DNA of 64,000 bases from Bradyrhizobium iriomotense (GCF_018129405.1 NZ_JAFCLP010000022.1:62001-126000); one strand, 5' to 3'; shown: positions 17,031-25,523, numbered from the stretch's first letter. The notes: generated by a model not told the origin, from the sequence alone. A program made the numbers and translations.

Positions 17031-17762
17031 ATGCGAAAGACCTTCGCACGAGCGCCGCGTATAATTCGGATCGCCGCCAGCGTGACGATCCTGCTTGCCG
17101 CCCTCGCCCTCCTGAACACCGCCTACCACGTCATCAGCAAACCAACCGAACTCTTCGTCCTCGTCGGCAACTCCCTCGACAAGGACCCTGCCGAGACCTG
17201 GCGTCACTACGGCCCCCTCTTCCGCACCTACTCCACCGCAACCATCACGCCCGAATTGCTGGCCGCGCTGGCGCAGGTCGAAAGCTCTGGCAATCCGGTG
17301 GCGCGCACCTATTGGCGCTGGCGGTGGAGTTACAATCCGCTGGCGATCTACCGGCCCGCTTCCAGCGCGGTCGGGCTCTTCCAGATGACCGATCCGGCCT
17401 ACCGTGAAGCCGCACGGTTCTGTGTCCGCGGCAACGCGGTCACGGAGAGCGGCTGCGGGTCTGCCTTCCTCTACATCCGCGCGATCCCGAGCCATGCCAT
17501 CGAGTTGACGTCGGTGTATCTGGACCGCCAGGTGGCCATGGTTCTCGGCCTCGCGGGCGATGTGAAGGCGAGCCGCGAGCAGAAGCAGGATCTGGCCGCC
17601 TTCATCCATCTCTGCGGCGCAGGTCCCGCCACAGCCTTCGCGCGCCGCAAGTTTCAGATGATCGCAGGCGAACGCTGCGGCGATCACCTCGTCGCGGGCT
17701 ATGTCGGGAAGGTCAACGCAATGAAGCGGCAGTTTCTGCGGCTTGCGGCGGGGGATCCGTAA
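17031..17762 (+). CDS. Lytic transglycosylase-like protein (SLT domain), membrane-anchored
   Basis: The protein has 243 residues. An N-terminal basic stretch and one membrane segment (IIRIAASVTILLAALALL) anchor it to the inner membrane. The periplasmic part carries the SLT signature: catalytic Glu in ALAQVESSGNPVA, then SSAVGLFQMTDPAYREA, and later LAAFIHLCGAGPATAF. It is expected to cleave the MurNAc-GlcNAc bond of peptidoglycan. The start is set at the ATG after GAGGGG; an ATG 63 bases earlier adds a basic leader and has no ribosome site. Confidence 0.85.
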   Translation: MRKTFARAPRIIRIAASVTILLAALALLNTAYHVISKPTELFVLVGNSLDKDPAETWRHYGPLFRTYSTATITPELLAALAQVESSGNPVARTYWRWRWSYNPLAIYRPASSAVGLFQMTDPAYREAARFCVRGNAVTESGCGSAFLYIRAIPSHAIELTSVYLDRQVAMVLGLAGDVKASREQKQDLAAFIHLCGAGPATAFARRKFQMIAGERCGDHLVAGYVGKVNAMKRQFLRLAAGDP

Positions 17763-17766
17763 ATCC

Positions 17767-17902
17767 GTAGGGTGGGTTAGTTAGCTGGCGGTCGCGCGAA
17801 GCGCGGTCCGCTGGCGTAACCCACCACCTCTCCGCGCGCCGAGATGAAAGAGGTGGGTTACGCCAAGGGACTGCGCTTCGCGCAGCCCGGCGCTAACCCA
17901 CC
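17767..17902. repeat. Two adjacent palindromic repeats of the GTAGGGTGGGTTA type
   Basis: GTAGGGTGGGTTAG pairs with CGTAACCCACC (17767-17825), and AGGTGGGTTACGCC pairs with GGCGCTAACCCACC (17851-17902). The loops contain further short palindromes (GCGCGAAGCGC, TGCGCTTCGCGCA). The same family recurs near 21.1 and 55.3 kb. Confidence 0.75.
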
Positions 17903-18032
17903 GCACGGCCCTGCCCATGCCCGGCAAAATCTCACCACATGGCCGCCACGCCAGCGACAAGCCACAAGCGCGATTTCAGCGCAAACGCGACGGAGGCTCG
18001 CGGGCTTCAGCGATATTCAGGAGCCATTTGCA

Positions 18033-18617
18033 ATGTTGAGTAGGATAGAAAACAAGCCAATGAAAAAATCCGGCCGGCGCGGCGGGAAGAAGAAGGCCGG
18101 GCAACGGACCGGGACCGGCGAGCAACACGCAACTGCAGCGCATCCATTACCGGATGCCTCGGTGGAGATCAGCCAAGCGAAACGGCAAGAAAAACCGCAA
18201 GAGAACAGGCAAGAGACCGAGCAAGAGGTAGAGACGAGCCGACCGATCGGTGCGCAGGTGCCTTCGGCTGCAGCCTTGCCGTCCGGGAAGGAGATCGCTG
18301 CCAGCGCGCCCGTCGCACCGGTGGAACCCTCCCTGGCCGGCACGCAGGCGATTGCCGATGCCTATAGCGGCTACATCAAGACGTCGCTTGAGCACGCCTG
18401 GACCTTCCTCGAAAAGCTCGCGACGGCGCGCTCACCCGTCGAGGCCCTTGAGCTGCAGATGGAGTACGCGAAACAGGTGTGCGACTCCTTTGTCGCCGAA
18501 TCCCAGAAGATCGCCGAGTTGCATGAACAAATGACCAGACAACGGGTCATGCATCTCGAGGGGTTCGTGGCCAAGCTCACCCAGACGACGCTCGAAATCC
18601 GCGCGACACGTCACTAA
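18033..18617 (+). CDS. Phasin family protein
   Basis: The protein has 194 residues. The first 95 are basic and low-complexity (KKSGRRGGKKKAGQRTG, then Gln/Glu-rich). The last 95 form the phasin domain: AIADAYSGYIKTSLEHAWTF, the typical EKLATARSPVEALELQMEYA and a final amphipathic helix. Phasins coat polyhydroxybutyrate granules and modulate their number and size. AGGAG lies nine bases before this ATG; another ATG 27 bases later is possible. The basic N-terminal extension could bind nucleoid DNA or granule-associated partners; this is speculative. Confidence 0.88.
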   Translation: MLSRIENKPMKKSGRRGGKKKAGQRTGTGEQHATAAHPLPDASVEISQAKRQEKPQENRQETEQEVETSRPIGAQVPSAAALPSGKEIAASAPVAPVEPSLAGTQAIADAYSGYIKTSLEHAWTFLEKLATARSPVEALELQMEYAKQVCDSFVAESQKIAELHEQMTRQRVMHLEGFVAKLTQTTLEIRATRH

Positions 18618-18735
18618 CGACCGGAAGCCCTGCCCACCATTTGACGTGATGGGTTTCTCGAGGGGCTCAACCCATCCTGCGTGCGACCGGCCGTTGTGTC
18701 CCGTCAGTGCCTGGACTTAAGGGACCGCGTGGAGT

Positions 18736-19047
18736 TCAGTACCCTGACTTAGAGCCGGCGGTCGGCCTCGTGCTCGAGCCGGTGGTTGGCTTCATGCTCG
18801 CGCCGGTGGTCTGGCCTGGAGCGACGTTCGACGCGCCGGGGCTCGTGGTCTTCGAGGCCTTCGCGGACTTCGCGTGATGCTTCTTCTTATGCCCAGGAGC
18901 ATAGCTGGAAGCGCCCGGCTCGCCCGTCTTGGAACCCATTTGCTGCATCTCCTGACCCGGCGTCTTGCTCGATACACCCTGAGCAAGCACGGCTGGTGCT
19001 GCAGCCATGACAACGGCAGCAGAGAGCGCGATGATCCTTGCTTTCAT
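18736..19047 (-). CDS. Small exported protein, 103 residues, under an EcfG-type promoter
   Basis: A signal peptide (MKARIIALSAAVVMAAAPAV, cleavage near VLAQG) is followed by a Lys/His-rich stretch (GHKKKHHAKSAKASK) and degenerate repeats (GASxxAPGQ, STRPTAGSKSGY). No known domain is present. GGAGGA precedes the ATG. It resembles the many low-complexity, stress-induced exported proteins of Rhizobiales. Confidence 0.8.
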   Translation of the reverse strand: MKARIIALSAAVVMAAAPAVLAQGVSSKTPGQEMQQMGSKTGEPGASSYAPGHKKKHHAKSAKASKTTSPGASNVAPGQTTGASMKPTTGSSTRPTAGSKSGY

Positions 19048-19077
19048 GTAGTCCTCCTCTGACAAGCCCCTCAAGGA

Positions 19078-19102
19078 AACGGAATGAACCCGCGCCCGTT
19101 CC
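19078..19102 (-). promoter_or_regulatory. EcfG-type promoter (GGAAC-N16-CGTT)
   Basis: Read on the minus strand, GGAAC (19102-19098) and CGTT (19081-19078) are exactly 16 bases apart, a full match to the EcfG consensus. The expected start point lies about 25 bases before the ATG of the small exported protein gene. Confidence 0.7.
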
Positions 19103-19210
19103 TCCATGGGAACGTTCATGGTGAGACCAGCGCTACTCGACGGCCCTTTCGCCACAGCAACGCCATGAACGGGTTTTTCGAAACAGAGTCGGGCCGCAAG
19201 GCAAAACCGA

Positions 19211-19507
19211 TCACGACTGTTCGATCAGGATCGGTGAACCGAGCTCTTCGAACCGAAAGAGCTGAAACACCCGCTGGCCATTGAAGTCGAGCACTCTCAA
19301 ATCATCGGTCTCGTGCAGGTTGCTTTCAACCGCGTGAAAGTGCCCGCCATAGCGCTCCCTGGCGAGCGACAAGGGAACCTCGAACGCGACGAACTTGCCG
19401 ATACCTTTTTGCCTGAGCACCCCAAGAAGCTTGAGGTCGTTCAGGGACTGATGCGAGGTGAGAACAAGCAGCGGACCGCTCGCCGTAAGCAGCAAAAGCG
19501 ATTTCAT
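19211..19507 (-). CDS. Conserved hypothetical cytosolic protein, 98 residues
   Basis: The protein begins MKSLLLLTASGPLLVLTSHQ and has RERYGGHFHAVESNLHETDD and RVLDFNGQRVFQLFRFEELG near the C terminus. The N terminus is hydrophobic but looks like a buried beta strand and not a signal peptide. I know no function. GGAGG overlaps the upstream stretch at a suitable distance. It follows the next gene on the same strand by 18 bases, so the two form a small operon. Confidence 0.75.
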   Translation of the reverse strand: MKSLLLLTASGPLLVLTSHQSLNDLKLLGVLRQKGIGKFVAFEVPLSLARERYGGHFHAVESNLHETDDLRVLDFNGQRVFQLFRFEELGSPILIEQS

Positions 19508-19525
19508 CGGATCCTCCTTTGCACC

Positions 19526-19813
19526 CTACCTGATCTTCGCCAGGCACTCCTTCAGGCGCTCCAGCTCCGTGCGAACCTGTGCCTCCATGGCGTCTTGCAA
19601 TGCGAGGATGCCCCTGCTGGACAATTCTGCAGAGGCCTTTCTGTCCAGATTCTGCTTCCAGTCCCGGATGCCTTGCTTGGTGGCCCGTTGGGCCTCCGCC
19701 GTCGTCTTGGCGTATTCCTTCATGCAGGCGTCGGCCATTGCGCATGTCTGGCACTCCTGGGCGGCGGCCGGACCTGAAAGAAGCAGGGCGAGTATCGCGG
19801 TAGGGACCCTCAT
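19526..19813 (-). CDS. Exported cysteine-containing protein, 95 residues
   Basis: A signal peptide (MRVPTAILALLLSGPAAAQ) is followed by ECQTCAMADACMKEYAKTTA and a mostly helical Lys/Glu/Gln-rich body, with one more Cys near the end (LERLKECLAKIR). Four cysteines in a secreted helical protein suggest disulfides. No family is recognised. GGAGG lies seven bases before the ATG. It is first in a two-gene operon with the conserved hypothetical downstream. Confidence 0.75.
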   Translation of the reverse strand: MRVPTAILALLLSGPAAAQECQTCAMADACMKEYAKTTAEAQRATKQGIRDWKQNLDRKASAELSSRGILALQDAMEAQVRTELERLKECLAKIR

Positions 19814-20046
19814 TGCGGTTCCTCCCACGATAGCATAGCACGTCGCAGGGACGGGGAAGCAGCCCCCGGCTGTTTCAGCGCCGGAAGATTCAAGGTGATC
19901 GCGCAACAGCGCCGTGTCGCGCATCGTGTGCCGAGCCCGCCATAATTTTTCCTTGGCACACGCGTTGTGTCGGACAGCGGCGAGACCTATCCTTCCAGCG
20001 ATCGGACTGCCTCCCATTGACGCCCGACCGGATGGAGAGCGCATCG

Positions 20047-21045
20047 GTGCCTGAAACGAACGACCCCAAACCTGATACCGCCAAACCTGATACCGCCAAG
20101 CCTGAAGCCGCAAAGCCTGAAACCACAAAGCCGGACGAGGCGCGCGCCGACGGCAGGCTCGCGCGGGCCTATGGTCAGATCAAGAGCGCTGAGGAAGACC
20201 TTGCGCGGCTGGACCGGCTGGTTTCCGGAATGGAACGCGACAGCGAAGGGCCGCGGGCCTCGCACGCAAGCCTTGGTGCGACGGCAGCCGGCACTTCCGG
20301 AAACAAGGCGCCGACGCCGAGTGCCAAGGTTTCGAACGGCAGGCTTCGCGATCAAGGCTTGAAGGGAGATCGGACCATGATGCGCGCGTTGGTCGGCCTC
20401 GTGCTGGCAATCGGCCTGCTCGGCGCCGCCTTCGCGTCGCAATATCGCGATGAGGCCAAATCGATCAGCAAGTCCATCATGGCGCGATGGGCACCGCCGG
20501 CCGCAAGCAGCCCCCCGCAGGCGTCCGCAGCGGAAAGCCCGGCGCAGCCGCCGGCCGTGCTGCTGGCTGCTGCGGATGAGCCGAGCCCGGTGCCCGCGCC
20601 GCCGGTCGCCAAGGACCCGGAAAGCGCCCCGAAGCCTGGCGCCACGGCGCCTGAGGCGTCATCGTCCGAGCTCGCGCAATCGCTCAAGGCCATCACGAGC
20701 GAGCTTGCGAGCATCAACGGCAAGCTCGAGCAGCTGAAAAGCCGCAACGAGCAGACCCAGCGTGAACAGGCCGACACCATTCAACAGCTCAAGACGGCGC
20801 AGGAGAAGGATGCGGCGGACAATGCGCGCCTCGCCGCGCAGGTCCAGGCGCTGCAAACCCAACTGACCGCGTCATCCGCGTCTGCAGCCGCAAAGCCCGT
20901 CGTGCGCAGCGTGATGAACAACGATGCGGCTGCGCCTGCTCGGCCGCACGTCCCGGCGGCCGCACCCCGGCGGCCCAGGCCGCCGGCGCGAGGACCCTGG
21001 ATGCCTCCGCCCTACGGCCCTTATTACGGCGATCCGGATTGGTGA
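20047..21045 (+). CDS. Membrane-anchored coiled-coil, Ala/Pro-rich protein
   Basis: The protein has about 332 residues. The N terminus carries imperfect five-residue repeats (KPDTA, KPEAA, KPETT). One membrane segment follows near residues 111-130 (MMRALVGLVLAIGLLGAAFA), then an Ala/Pro linker, a long coiled coil (about 225-280, rich in Gln/Glu/Lys), and a Pro/Tyr-rich tail (WMPPPYGPYYGDPDW). The GTG start has GGAGAG seven bases upstream; an ATG 15 bases earlier lacks a site. The layout is that of the protein at 42929-43978, so the two look like paralogues. Function unknown. Confidence 0.72.
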   Translation: MPETNDPKPDTAKPDTAKPEAAKPETTKPDEARADGRLARAYGQIKSAEEDLARLDRLVSGMERDSEGPRASHASLGATAAGTSGNKAPTPSAKVSNGRLRDQGLKGDRTMMRALVGLVLAIGLLGAAFASQYRDEAKSISKSIMARWAPPAASSPPQASAAESPAQPPAVLLAAADEPSPVPAPPVAKDPESAPKPGATAPEASSSELAQSLKAITSELASINGKLEQLKSRNEQTQREQADTIQQLKTAQEKDAADNARLAAQVQALQTQLTASSASAAAKPVVRSVMNNDAAAPARPHVPAAAPRRPRPPARGPWMPPPYGPYYGDPDW

Positions 21046-21070
21046 GCCCGCAAGGCGCGGAGACAGTGCC

Positions 21071-21150
21071 GTAGGATGGGTAGAGCCCTTGCGAAACCCA
21101 TCATGCCGAGACGGCTGTTGATGGGTTTCGCTGCGCTCTACCCATCCTAC
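21071..21150. repeat. Palindromic repeat GTAGGATGGGTAGAG type
   Basis: GTAGGATGGGTAGAG and CTCTACCCATCCTAC are exact reverse complements at the ends of an 80-base element, with inner partial pairing (GCGAAACCCATCA / TGATGGGTTTCGC). It lies between two convergent genes and may also act as a terminator. Confidence 0.8.
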
Positions 21151-21167
21151 GAACGACTACGCCCGCC

Positions 21168-21674
21168 TCATGGTACTTCGCTCATCGTCACCTTGGCGGC
21201 GATCCCCGGCAGCTCGGAGTCTTGCGGTGCAAGCTCCTCATCGGGAGACGGGCCTACCGAGACTTCCGCCATTCTGCGCTTGACGTGTTCGCATGTCTTG
21301 CGGACGTCCTCGGTGAACAGCGCGCATTCTTCGATGCGCTTGAAGATCTTCCGTCCCTCTTCACGATACCCCGCCGCCGTTTCCCGCATGAAGGCGATCG
21401 CATCATGGACCTGGGCTGTCAGCGCCTCGCATTTTTGCGCGGCGTCGATCAACTCGGTGCCCATGGCCTCGATCTCTTTTGCCGCGGACTCATAGTCGCG
21501 AATGACCGCCTCTGCACTGAGCGCGCCGACGCGCGTGACGCCCGCGGTGTGCTCGACGTAATCAGGCAAAGCAATGGAAGTGAGAGAGCTTCCCGGGCGC
21601 ACCGACGCAATGTCCGCCTCGAGCTGAACCAGGTTCACGCCTTCCCGTCTGCGCAATTGTTCAACACTTGCCAT
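21168..21674 (-). CDS. Hypothetical helical protein, 168 residues
   Basis: The protein begins MASVEQLRRREGVNLVQLEA and is largely helical from residue 55 on (EAVIRDYESAAKEIEAMGTE, then AFMRETAAGYREEGRKIFKR). The C terminus is acidic (SVGPSPDEELAPQDSE). There is no signal peptide or membrane segment. It has the general look of a coiled-coil adaptor; nothing more can be said. GGAGG lies upstream of this ATG. It is convergent with the Ala/Pro-rich membrane protein. Confidence 0.72.
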   Translation of the reverse strand: MASVEQLRRREGVNLVQLEADIASVRPGSSLTSIALPDYVEHTAGVTRVGALSAEAVIRDYESAAKEIEAMGTELIDAAQKCEALTAQVHDAIAFMRETAAGYREEGRKIFKRIEECALFTEDVRKTCEHVKRRMAEVSVGPSPDEELAPQDSELPGIAAKVTMSEVP

Positions 21675-21883
21675 GATTGGTCCTCCCAATACGCACCCAG
21701 AACCCCAAACACATTTGGTTTATTACGGGGGTAAGTGGCATTCTACCGCGATGAATCCTTGACAGCCCCAGCTTTGCCATTTTTTCCCGATCGCTGACGC
21801 CGCACGCAGCGATGAGGGATTCATCATCGCGCAACCTCTCCTGGTCGCGGCTTGCAGCGGAGGACGGGGATTAGCAAAGGAGC

Positions 21884-21962
21884 GTAGCCCGGATGAGCGA
21901 AGCGACATCCGGGGAATGCTTCGGCACACCGTCCCGGATATCGCTTCGCTCATCCGGGCTAC
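21884..21962. repeat. Palindromic repeat GTAGCCCGGATGAGCGAAGC type
   Basis: GTAGCCCGGATGAGCGAAGC pairs with GCTTCGCTCATCCGGGCTAC, and the inner ATCCGGG with CCCGGAT. The rest of the 317-base gap between neighbouring minus-strand genes shows nothing else. Close copies lie near 22.6, 24.6, 33.9 and 60.8 kb. Confidence 0.85.
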
Positions 21963-21991
21963 AAGCCTCCATCAATGCGCGCGTCCGGCCT

Positions 21992-22270
21992 TCACCACCA
22001 GTACGGCCAGCGCCACGCCTCATAGCGAACATATGACGGCACCAGCGGCGGGCCGTAGGGATCGACGCGGTCGTCTTCCGGGCGATAGCGATAGCGGGGA
22101 ACGACATTGTAATCCCACGGCGTCGGTCTCAGCACGGGCGCCGTGACGACGAGCCTCTCCTGCGGTGCACGAACGACGACGGCTTTCCGCGTCCGGGCTT
22201 CAGCTGATGTCCCGAGGCTGCACAGCACCAGGGCCGTTCCGAGCGCACAGGCGAGCGTCATTTTTGTCAT
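21992..22270 (-). CDS. Small exported Pro/Tyr/Arg-rich protein, 92 residues
   Basis: A signal peptide (MTKMTLACALGTALVLCSLG, cleavage after AEA) is followed by RKAVVVRAPQERLVVTAPVL and a tail rich in Pro, Tyr, Arg and Trp that ends RYEAWRWPYWW. No domain is known. Such proteins recur in Bradyrhizobium and are presumed periplasmic or surface-bound. AAGGAG lies eight bases before the ATG. It is flanked on both sides by palindromic repeats. Confidence 0.75.
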   Translation of the reverse strand: MTKMTLACALGTALVLCSLGTSAEARTRKAVVVRAPQERLVVTAPVLRPTPWDYNVVPRYRYRPEDDRVDPYGPPLVPSYVRYEAWRWPYWW

Positions 22271-22388
22271 GCGTTGGTCTCCTTGCCACCAGAGTGCAAA
22301 AGGACTCAAAGCAAGGCAAGCGAATTCGCTCCCCCTCGCAGGAGGGCTATCGCATATGAAGAAGAGTGGCAGATAGCTCGCCCACAGC

Positions 22389-22522
22389 GCATCCTTCGAG
22401 ACGCCCGCCGATGGCGGGCCCTCAGGATGAGGGCGGAGTGCGCGGCAGCAATTTCAACGGACCAATGCCGCTTAGCCTCATCCTGAGGAGACCGCTGGAA
22501 GCGGTCGTCTCGAAGGACGAGG
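22389..22522. repeat. Compound palindromic repeat (CCTTCGAGACGC / CTCATCCTGAGG type)
   Basis: ATCCTTCGAGACGC and the inner CCTCAGGATGAGG are mirrored by CCTCATCCTGAGG and GTCTCGAAGGAC at the other end, about 130 bases apart. This is a known kind of rhizobial intergenic mosaic element. Together with the next repeat it fills most of the 490-base gap before the FkbM gene; no gene is seen in it. Confidence 0.75.
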
Positions 22523-22602
22523 CGCTTGCTCTGGCCGTCACCAAGAAGCCATCTGCGATCGCCCTTCCCCCTCGCAGCGGCCGGCGACATCCGGTCAGGA
22601 GC

Positions 22603-22681
22603 GTAGCCCGGATGAGCGCAGCGACATCCGGGGAATGCTTCGGCGCACCGTCCCGGATATCGCTTCGCTCATCCGGGCTAC
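22603..22681. repeat. Palindromic repeat GTAGCCCGGATGAGCGCAGC type, second copy
   Basis: This is nearly identical over its full length to the copy near 21.9 kb: GTAGCCCGGATGAGCGCAGC at one end, GCTTCGCTCATCCGGGCTAC near the other, with the same GAATGCTTCGGC loop. The near identity over about 79 bases only 0.6 kb apart points to recent spread. Confidence 0.85.
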
Positions 22682-22760
22682 GAATTGTTCCTATTCGCCG
22701 CTGGAATTTGCATGCCGCATCAGAAGTAGCCCACCAGGGTGGCCTGTCCGCCTTGCCGGC

Positions 22761-23603
22761 CTAGGCACTCGCCGTCGCGAGGCGCTTTTCGGGACTCTGG
22801 CCGGCGCCTTGCGGCGGGTTGATGTCCTTCAAGCTCGCATCGCTTTGATGGATGGCGAGAATGTTGATGCCGAGCGGCATCAACTGATAGCCGTTGTCCG
22901 ACAACCACTGCGCGAGCTGGAGCTTGTCCGTCTTGATCGCCTCGATCAGCAGGATCGGGCGATAGGTCCTGATCGTCTCCTGGGCGCCCGCGAGGGCCTC
23001 CATCTCCATGCCTTCGATATCGATCTTGATGAAATCGACCCGCGGCAGATTGAGCTCGTCCAGCATCATCTTCCGGATAACGACGGTGTTCTGTGCATAG
23101 TCGATCGGTTGACCGATGAATTCGTTGCTTGGGCGCGGCCGCAGTTCCAGGCTACCGAAGCTGGACGGCGTGAAATAGTTCGGAGTCGGAATTTGCATCG
23201 TGCCGGATTCGCACGACACGGCAGCATGCACCGCGAACGCGTTGAAGCAGTTGTTGATGGCGATGTTGCCCGCCAGCGCATAGTAGATCCGTTCCTGGGC
23301 TTCGACCGCGATCACTGATCCCCAGCCTGTCATCGCCGAGGCCCATTCGATCGTGTGCACGCCGATATTCGCACCGCAGTCGATGGCGATCACGCCGTCA
23401 CCGTGGTGCCGCCGTCGCAATGCCAGCAGTTCGAGCGCGATCTTGACCTCGTTTGGATCGAAAGCGGCCGTTTCGAGGATCTGAAACCCCACGCCGTAGC
23501 CCCGGTCGGGAGCGGTCATGCGATAGTCGAAACGATTGACGATCATCGTCCCGTGGTTGGACGCGGCCAAGACAAAGGCCAGCTTTTGCCCCGCGATCGG
23601 CAT
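22761..23603 (-). CDS. FkbM family methyltransferase
   Basis: The protein has 280 residues. The SAM-binding motif VIAIDCGANIGVHTIEWASA is near residue 75, then an acidic motif SVIAVEAQERIYYALAGNIA, and the FkbM hallmark VDFIKIDIEGMEMEALAGAQ near residue 195. FkbM-type enzymes O-methylate sugars or polyketides, often in polysaccharide loci; no such locus is visible here. The start has GGGAGA upstream. It is preceded on the same strand by a TolA-like coiled-coil gene, 103 bases away, so co-transcription is not assured. Confidence 0.9.
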   Translation of the reverse strand: MPIAGQKLAFVLAASNHGTMIVNRFDYRMTAPDRGYGVGFQILETAAFDPNEVKIALELLALRRRHHGDGVIAIDCGANIGVHTIEWASAMTGWGSVIAVEAQERIYYALAGNIAINNCFNAFAVHAAVSCESGTMQIPTPNYFTPSSFGSLELRPRPSNEFIGQPIDYAQNTVVIRKMMLDELNLPRVDFIKIDIEGMEMEALAGAQETIRTYRPILLIEAIKTDKLQLAQWLSDNGYQLMPLGINILAIHQSDASLKDINPPQGAGQSPEKRLATASA

Positions 23604-23706
23604 TGCAGAATCTCCCTGCGCTCGGAGTGGAGGCCACTATCGCAATGCCCGCTTATGCGAGGCTTGTCCCGTCCTGCCACTCCTCACGACAGTCGAGCCG
23701 CGCGCC

Positions 23707-24354
23707 CTAGTCCCGCGCCCGGCGCAGAGCCTGCTCCAGCTTCTTGCGCTGCTTGTCCCAGCGGGTCTCTTCGGCCTCGGCCCGCTCGTCGAGCACAGCC
23801 CGCTCCGCCTCGATCTCCGCTGCCCTCGCCTGGTGCTCCCGCCTCGCCTTGTCCAGCGCCGCCTCGGCCGCGGCGACCGCCTTCTCCCGGCGCGCGCGCT
23901 CCTTAACGCGCGCCTTGGCGCGGGCGGCCTCCTCCTTGCGGCGCTCGGCCTCGCGCCGCCGCTCCTCCTTCTCGAATGCCGCGGCGGCCTTGCGGGCGTG
24001 TTGATCCCTGATCTTTCGGGACGGATTGTGCGCCGTGTTGGCGGCACGCTTGCTCGGCTTCGGCTTGCGTTTGGGCTTGTTCTCGGCGTCGGCGAGATCG
24101 GTTGGCAGCTCGGCGCTCTCGGTGAACGGACCGTCCGATCCGACCGGACGCCTGAGCACGACGCCTGGCTTGGCCATGGTCGCGGCGACGATGTCGGGAT
24201 CGTCGGTCTGTCTCGCAACGCCCTGGTGGAACAGATTGGAGCTGGCACCCCAGGCCTCGAGCGCCGCCTTCATCGAGGGGGCCGCGACGGCCTGGTCGTA
24301 GAAGCCGAGCGAGGTCTGATAGGTCTTCAGTTTTCTCTTGAGCTGTTTTGGCAT
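23707..24354 (-). CDS. Charged coiled-coil protein (TolA-like composition)
   Basis: The protein has 215 residues, starts MPKQLKRKLKTYQTSLGFYD and has a globular first third (MKAALEAWGASSNLFHQGVA). It then becomes almost pure Ala/Arg/Glu/Lys helix (EKEERRREAERRKEEAARAK) to the end. Automatic annotation often calls such proteins TolA-like because of this composition, but there is no TolA membrane segment or C-terminal domain. It is a cytosolic protein of unknown role. Confidence 0.75.
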   Translation of the reverse strand: MPKQLKRKLKTYQTSLGFYDQAVAAPSMKAALEAWGASSNLFHQGVARQTDDPDIVAATMAKPGVVLRRPVGSDGPFTESAELPTDLADAENKPKRKPKPSKRAANTAHNPSRKIRDQHARKAAAAFEKEERRREAERRKEEAARAKARVKERARREKAVAAAEAALDKARREHQARAAEIEAERAVLDERAEAEETRWDKQRKKLEQALRRARD

Positions 24355-24418
24355 GTCGCCCCGCGACGCATCAGCTCCCGGCCGTCGCGCCAGTGCCACA
24401 ATGCCATCATGCCCCTGT

Positions 24419-24548
24419 TTTGCCCGACGGGTCAAATGCCTTTCGGTATCGCCGAAGTCGGACAAGGGCAGGCTCGAAACGTCTCGTCCTTCGCCCTTCC
24501 TCCCATGGGACGGCTTTGCCCGACGGGTCACAAGATTTTCGGTATCGC
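24419..24548. repeat. 34-base direct repeat pair (TTTGCCCGACGGGTCA...TTTCGGTATCGC)
   Basis: Copies at 24419-24452 and 24515-24548 share TTTGCCCGACGGGTCA and end TTTTCGGTATCGC or CTTTCGGTATCGC, with a few changes between. They lie in the 352-base gap between the coiled-coil gene and the cytochrome gene. They may be part of a larger known intergenic element; no gene is seen. Confidence 0.7.
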
Positions 24549-24608
24549 AGAACTCTGAAATCCCTGATGTTTTCTACTGTGCATGGGGTTGTTTTCGACG
24601 TTTTGTTG

Positions 24609-24668
24609 GTAGCCCGGATGAGCGAAGCGACATCCGGGGAATGTCTCGCCAACAAAGGTCCCGGATTT
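24609..24668. repeat. Degenerate GTAGCCCGGATGAGCGAAGC repeat
   Basis: The left arm (GTAGCCCGGATGAGCGAAGC, then GACATCCGGGGAATG) matches the copies near 21.9 and 22.6 kb, but the right arm has decayed to CCCGGATTTCGCTTGCG and no longer pairs fully. Confidence 0.7.
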
Positions 24669-24706
24669 CGCTTGCGCCGGCTCTGGGCTGCGCCTGCTCT
24701 GCGCTC

Positions 24707-25066
24707 TCAATCGCCTCTCAGGCTCAGAATGTAGGCTGCCAGCGCGTCGGCCTGCTCCGGCGAGATCACCAGGTTCGGCATGTTCTGGTGGCTGGTCCGC
24801 CAGAACACCTTGAGGGACAACACCGTGGTGCCGTGGCGGTCGGCGATCGCCTGGAAGCTCGGCGCGTTGTCGAAGAATCCGGCCCCGTGCGGCTCGACGG
24901 CGTGGCAGGGCTGGCACCAGGCCTGCGCCAGACGATGGCCTTCGGAGACCGCGCGCGGACCGGACCTCGGAGCTCCCGCGGCGGTGTGGACGACGCCGAA
25001 GAGAAACAGCATCGACAACGCGATCAGGATGACGACGCCGATGGAGATTCGAACGGTGTGCGACAT
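24707..25066 (-). CDS. Small membrane-anchored or secreted cytochrome c
   Basis: The protein has 119 residues. A hydrophobic N-terminal segment (VRISIGVVILIALSMLFLFG) acts as signal or anchor. The heme c motif CQPCH is at 51-55 and a likely axial Met lies in HQNMPNLVISPEQADALAAY, the usual class I arrangement. It is a periplasmic electron carrier; the partner oxidase or reductase is not in this window. The start chosen has GAGGG seven bases upstream; an ATG two codons earlier is too close to it. Confidence 0.88.
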   Translation of the reverse strand: MSHTVRISIGVVILIALSMLFLFGVVHTAAGAPRSGPRAVSEGHRLAQAWCQPCHAVEPHGAGFFDNAPSFQAIADRHGTTVLSLKVFWRTSHQNMPNLVISPEQADALAAYILSLRGD

Positions 25067-25240
25067 GGCCATTCCCTCGCCCTTGCTTCGTCGATGGATC
25101 AAGCGTAGGTCGGCGCGCGCAGGCGAAATTGATTTGTCTCAAGCGAGCGGCATCAGACGCATCGGACAAGAAGAAGCGACGTGTCCGCTGCCGCGCGGCG
25201 AATCACGGCATCGGCAACGCAATCCGCGGGAAGGATCACC

Positions 25241-25414
25241 ATGAACGGCAATCGCTATTACGGCGTCCGCGTCGAGGGCGCGAAATACGGCGTGGGCTTC
25301 GGCTCGGCGCTCGCCATCGCGATCTCCTACACCAACAACCATTCGATCCTGTGGGCGATCATCCACGGCATCCTGGGCTGGCTCTACGTGATCTTCGTGG
25401 CGCTGTTCCGGTGA
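25241..25414 (+). CDS. Small membrane protein, 57 residues
   Basis: The protein reads [20 protein letters not shown] and then two hydrophobic stretches ([20 protein letters not shown] and [12 protein letters not shown]), so it likely crosses the inner membrane twice. No function is known. GGGAAGGA precedes the ATG. It lies 109 bases ahead of yjdM on the same strand. Confidence 0.75.
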   Translation: MNGNRYYGVRVEGAKYGVGFGSALAIAISYTNNHSILWAIIHGILGWLYVIFVALFR

Positions 25415-25523
25415 TATCGCACCGGCAGGCGGTGACCGGCCCGGGCCATCCCTAGCTTTCCCTTGCTTTTCCGGTTCCCGCCCCTACGGTCGCGCCGCGA
25501 ACGAAGCCTTGAACGAGACAGAT

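Noticed and set aside
25066-25240. Possible additional gene between the cytochrome c and the 57-residue membrane protein
   Set aside because: Only short Arg-rich frames without ribosome sites are present; the region more likely holds the two divergent promoters.
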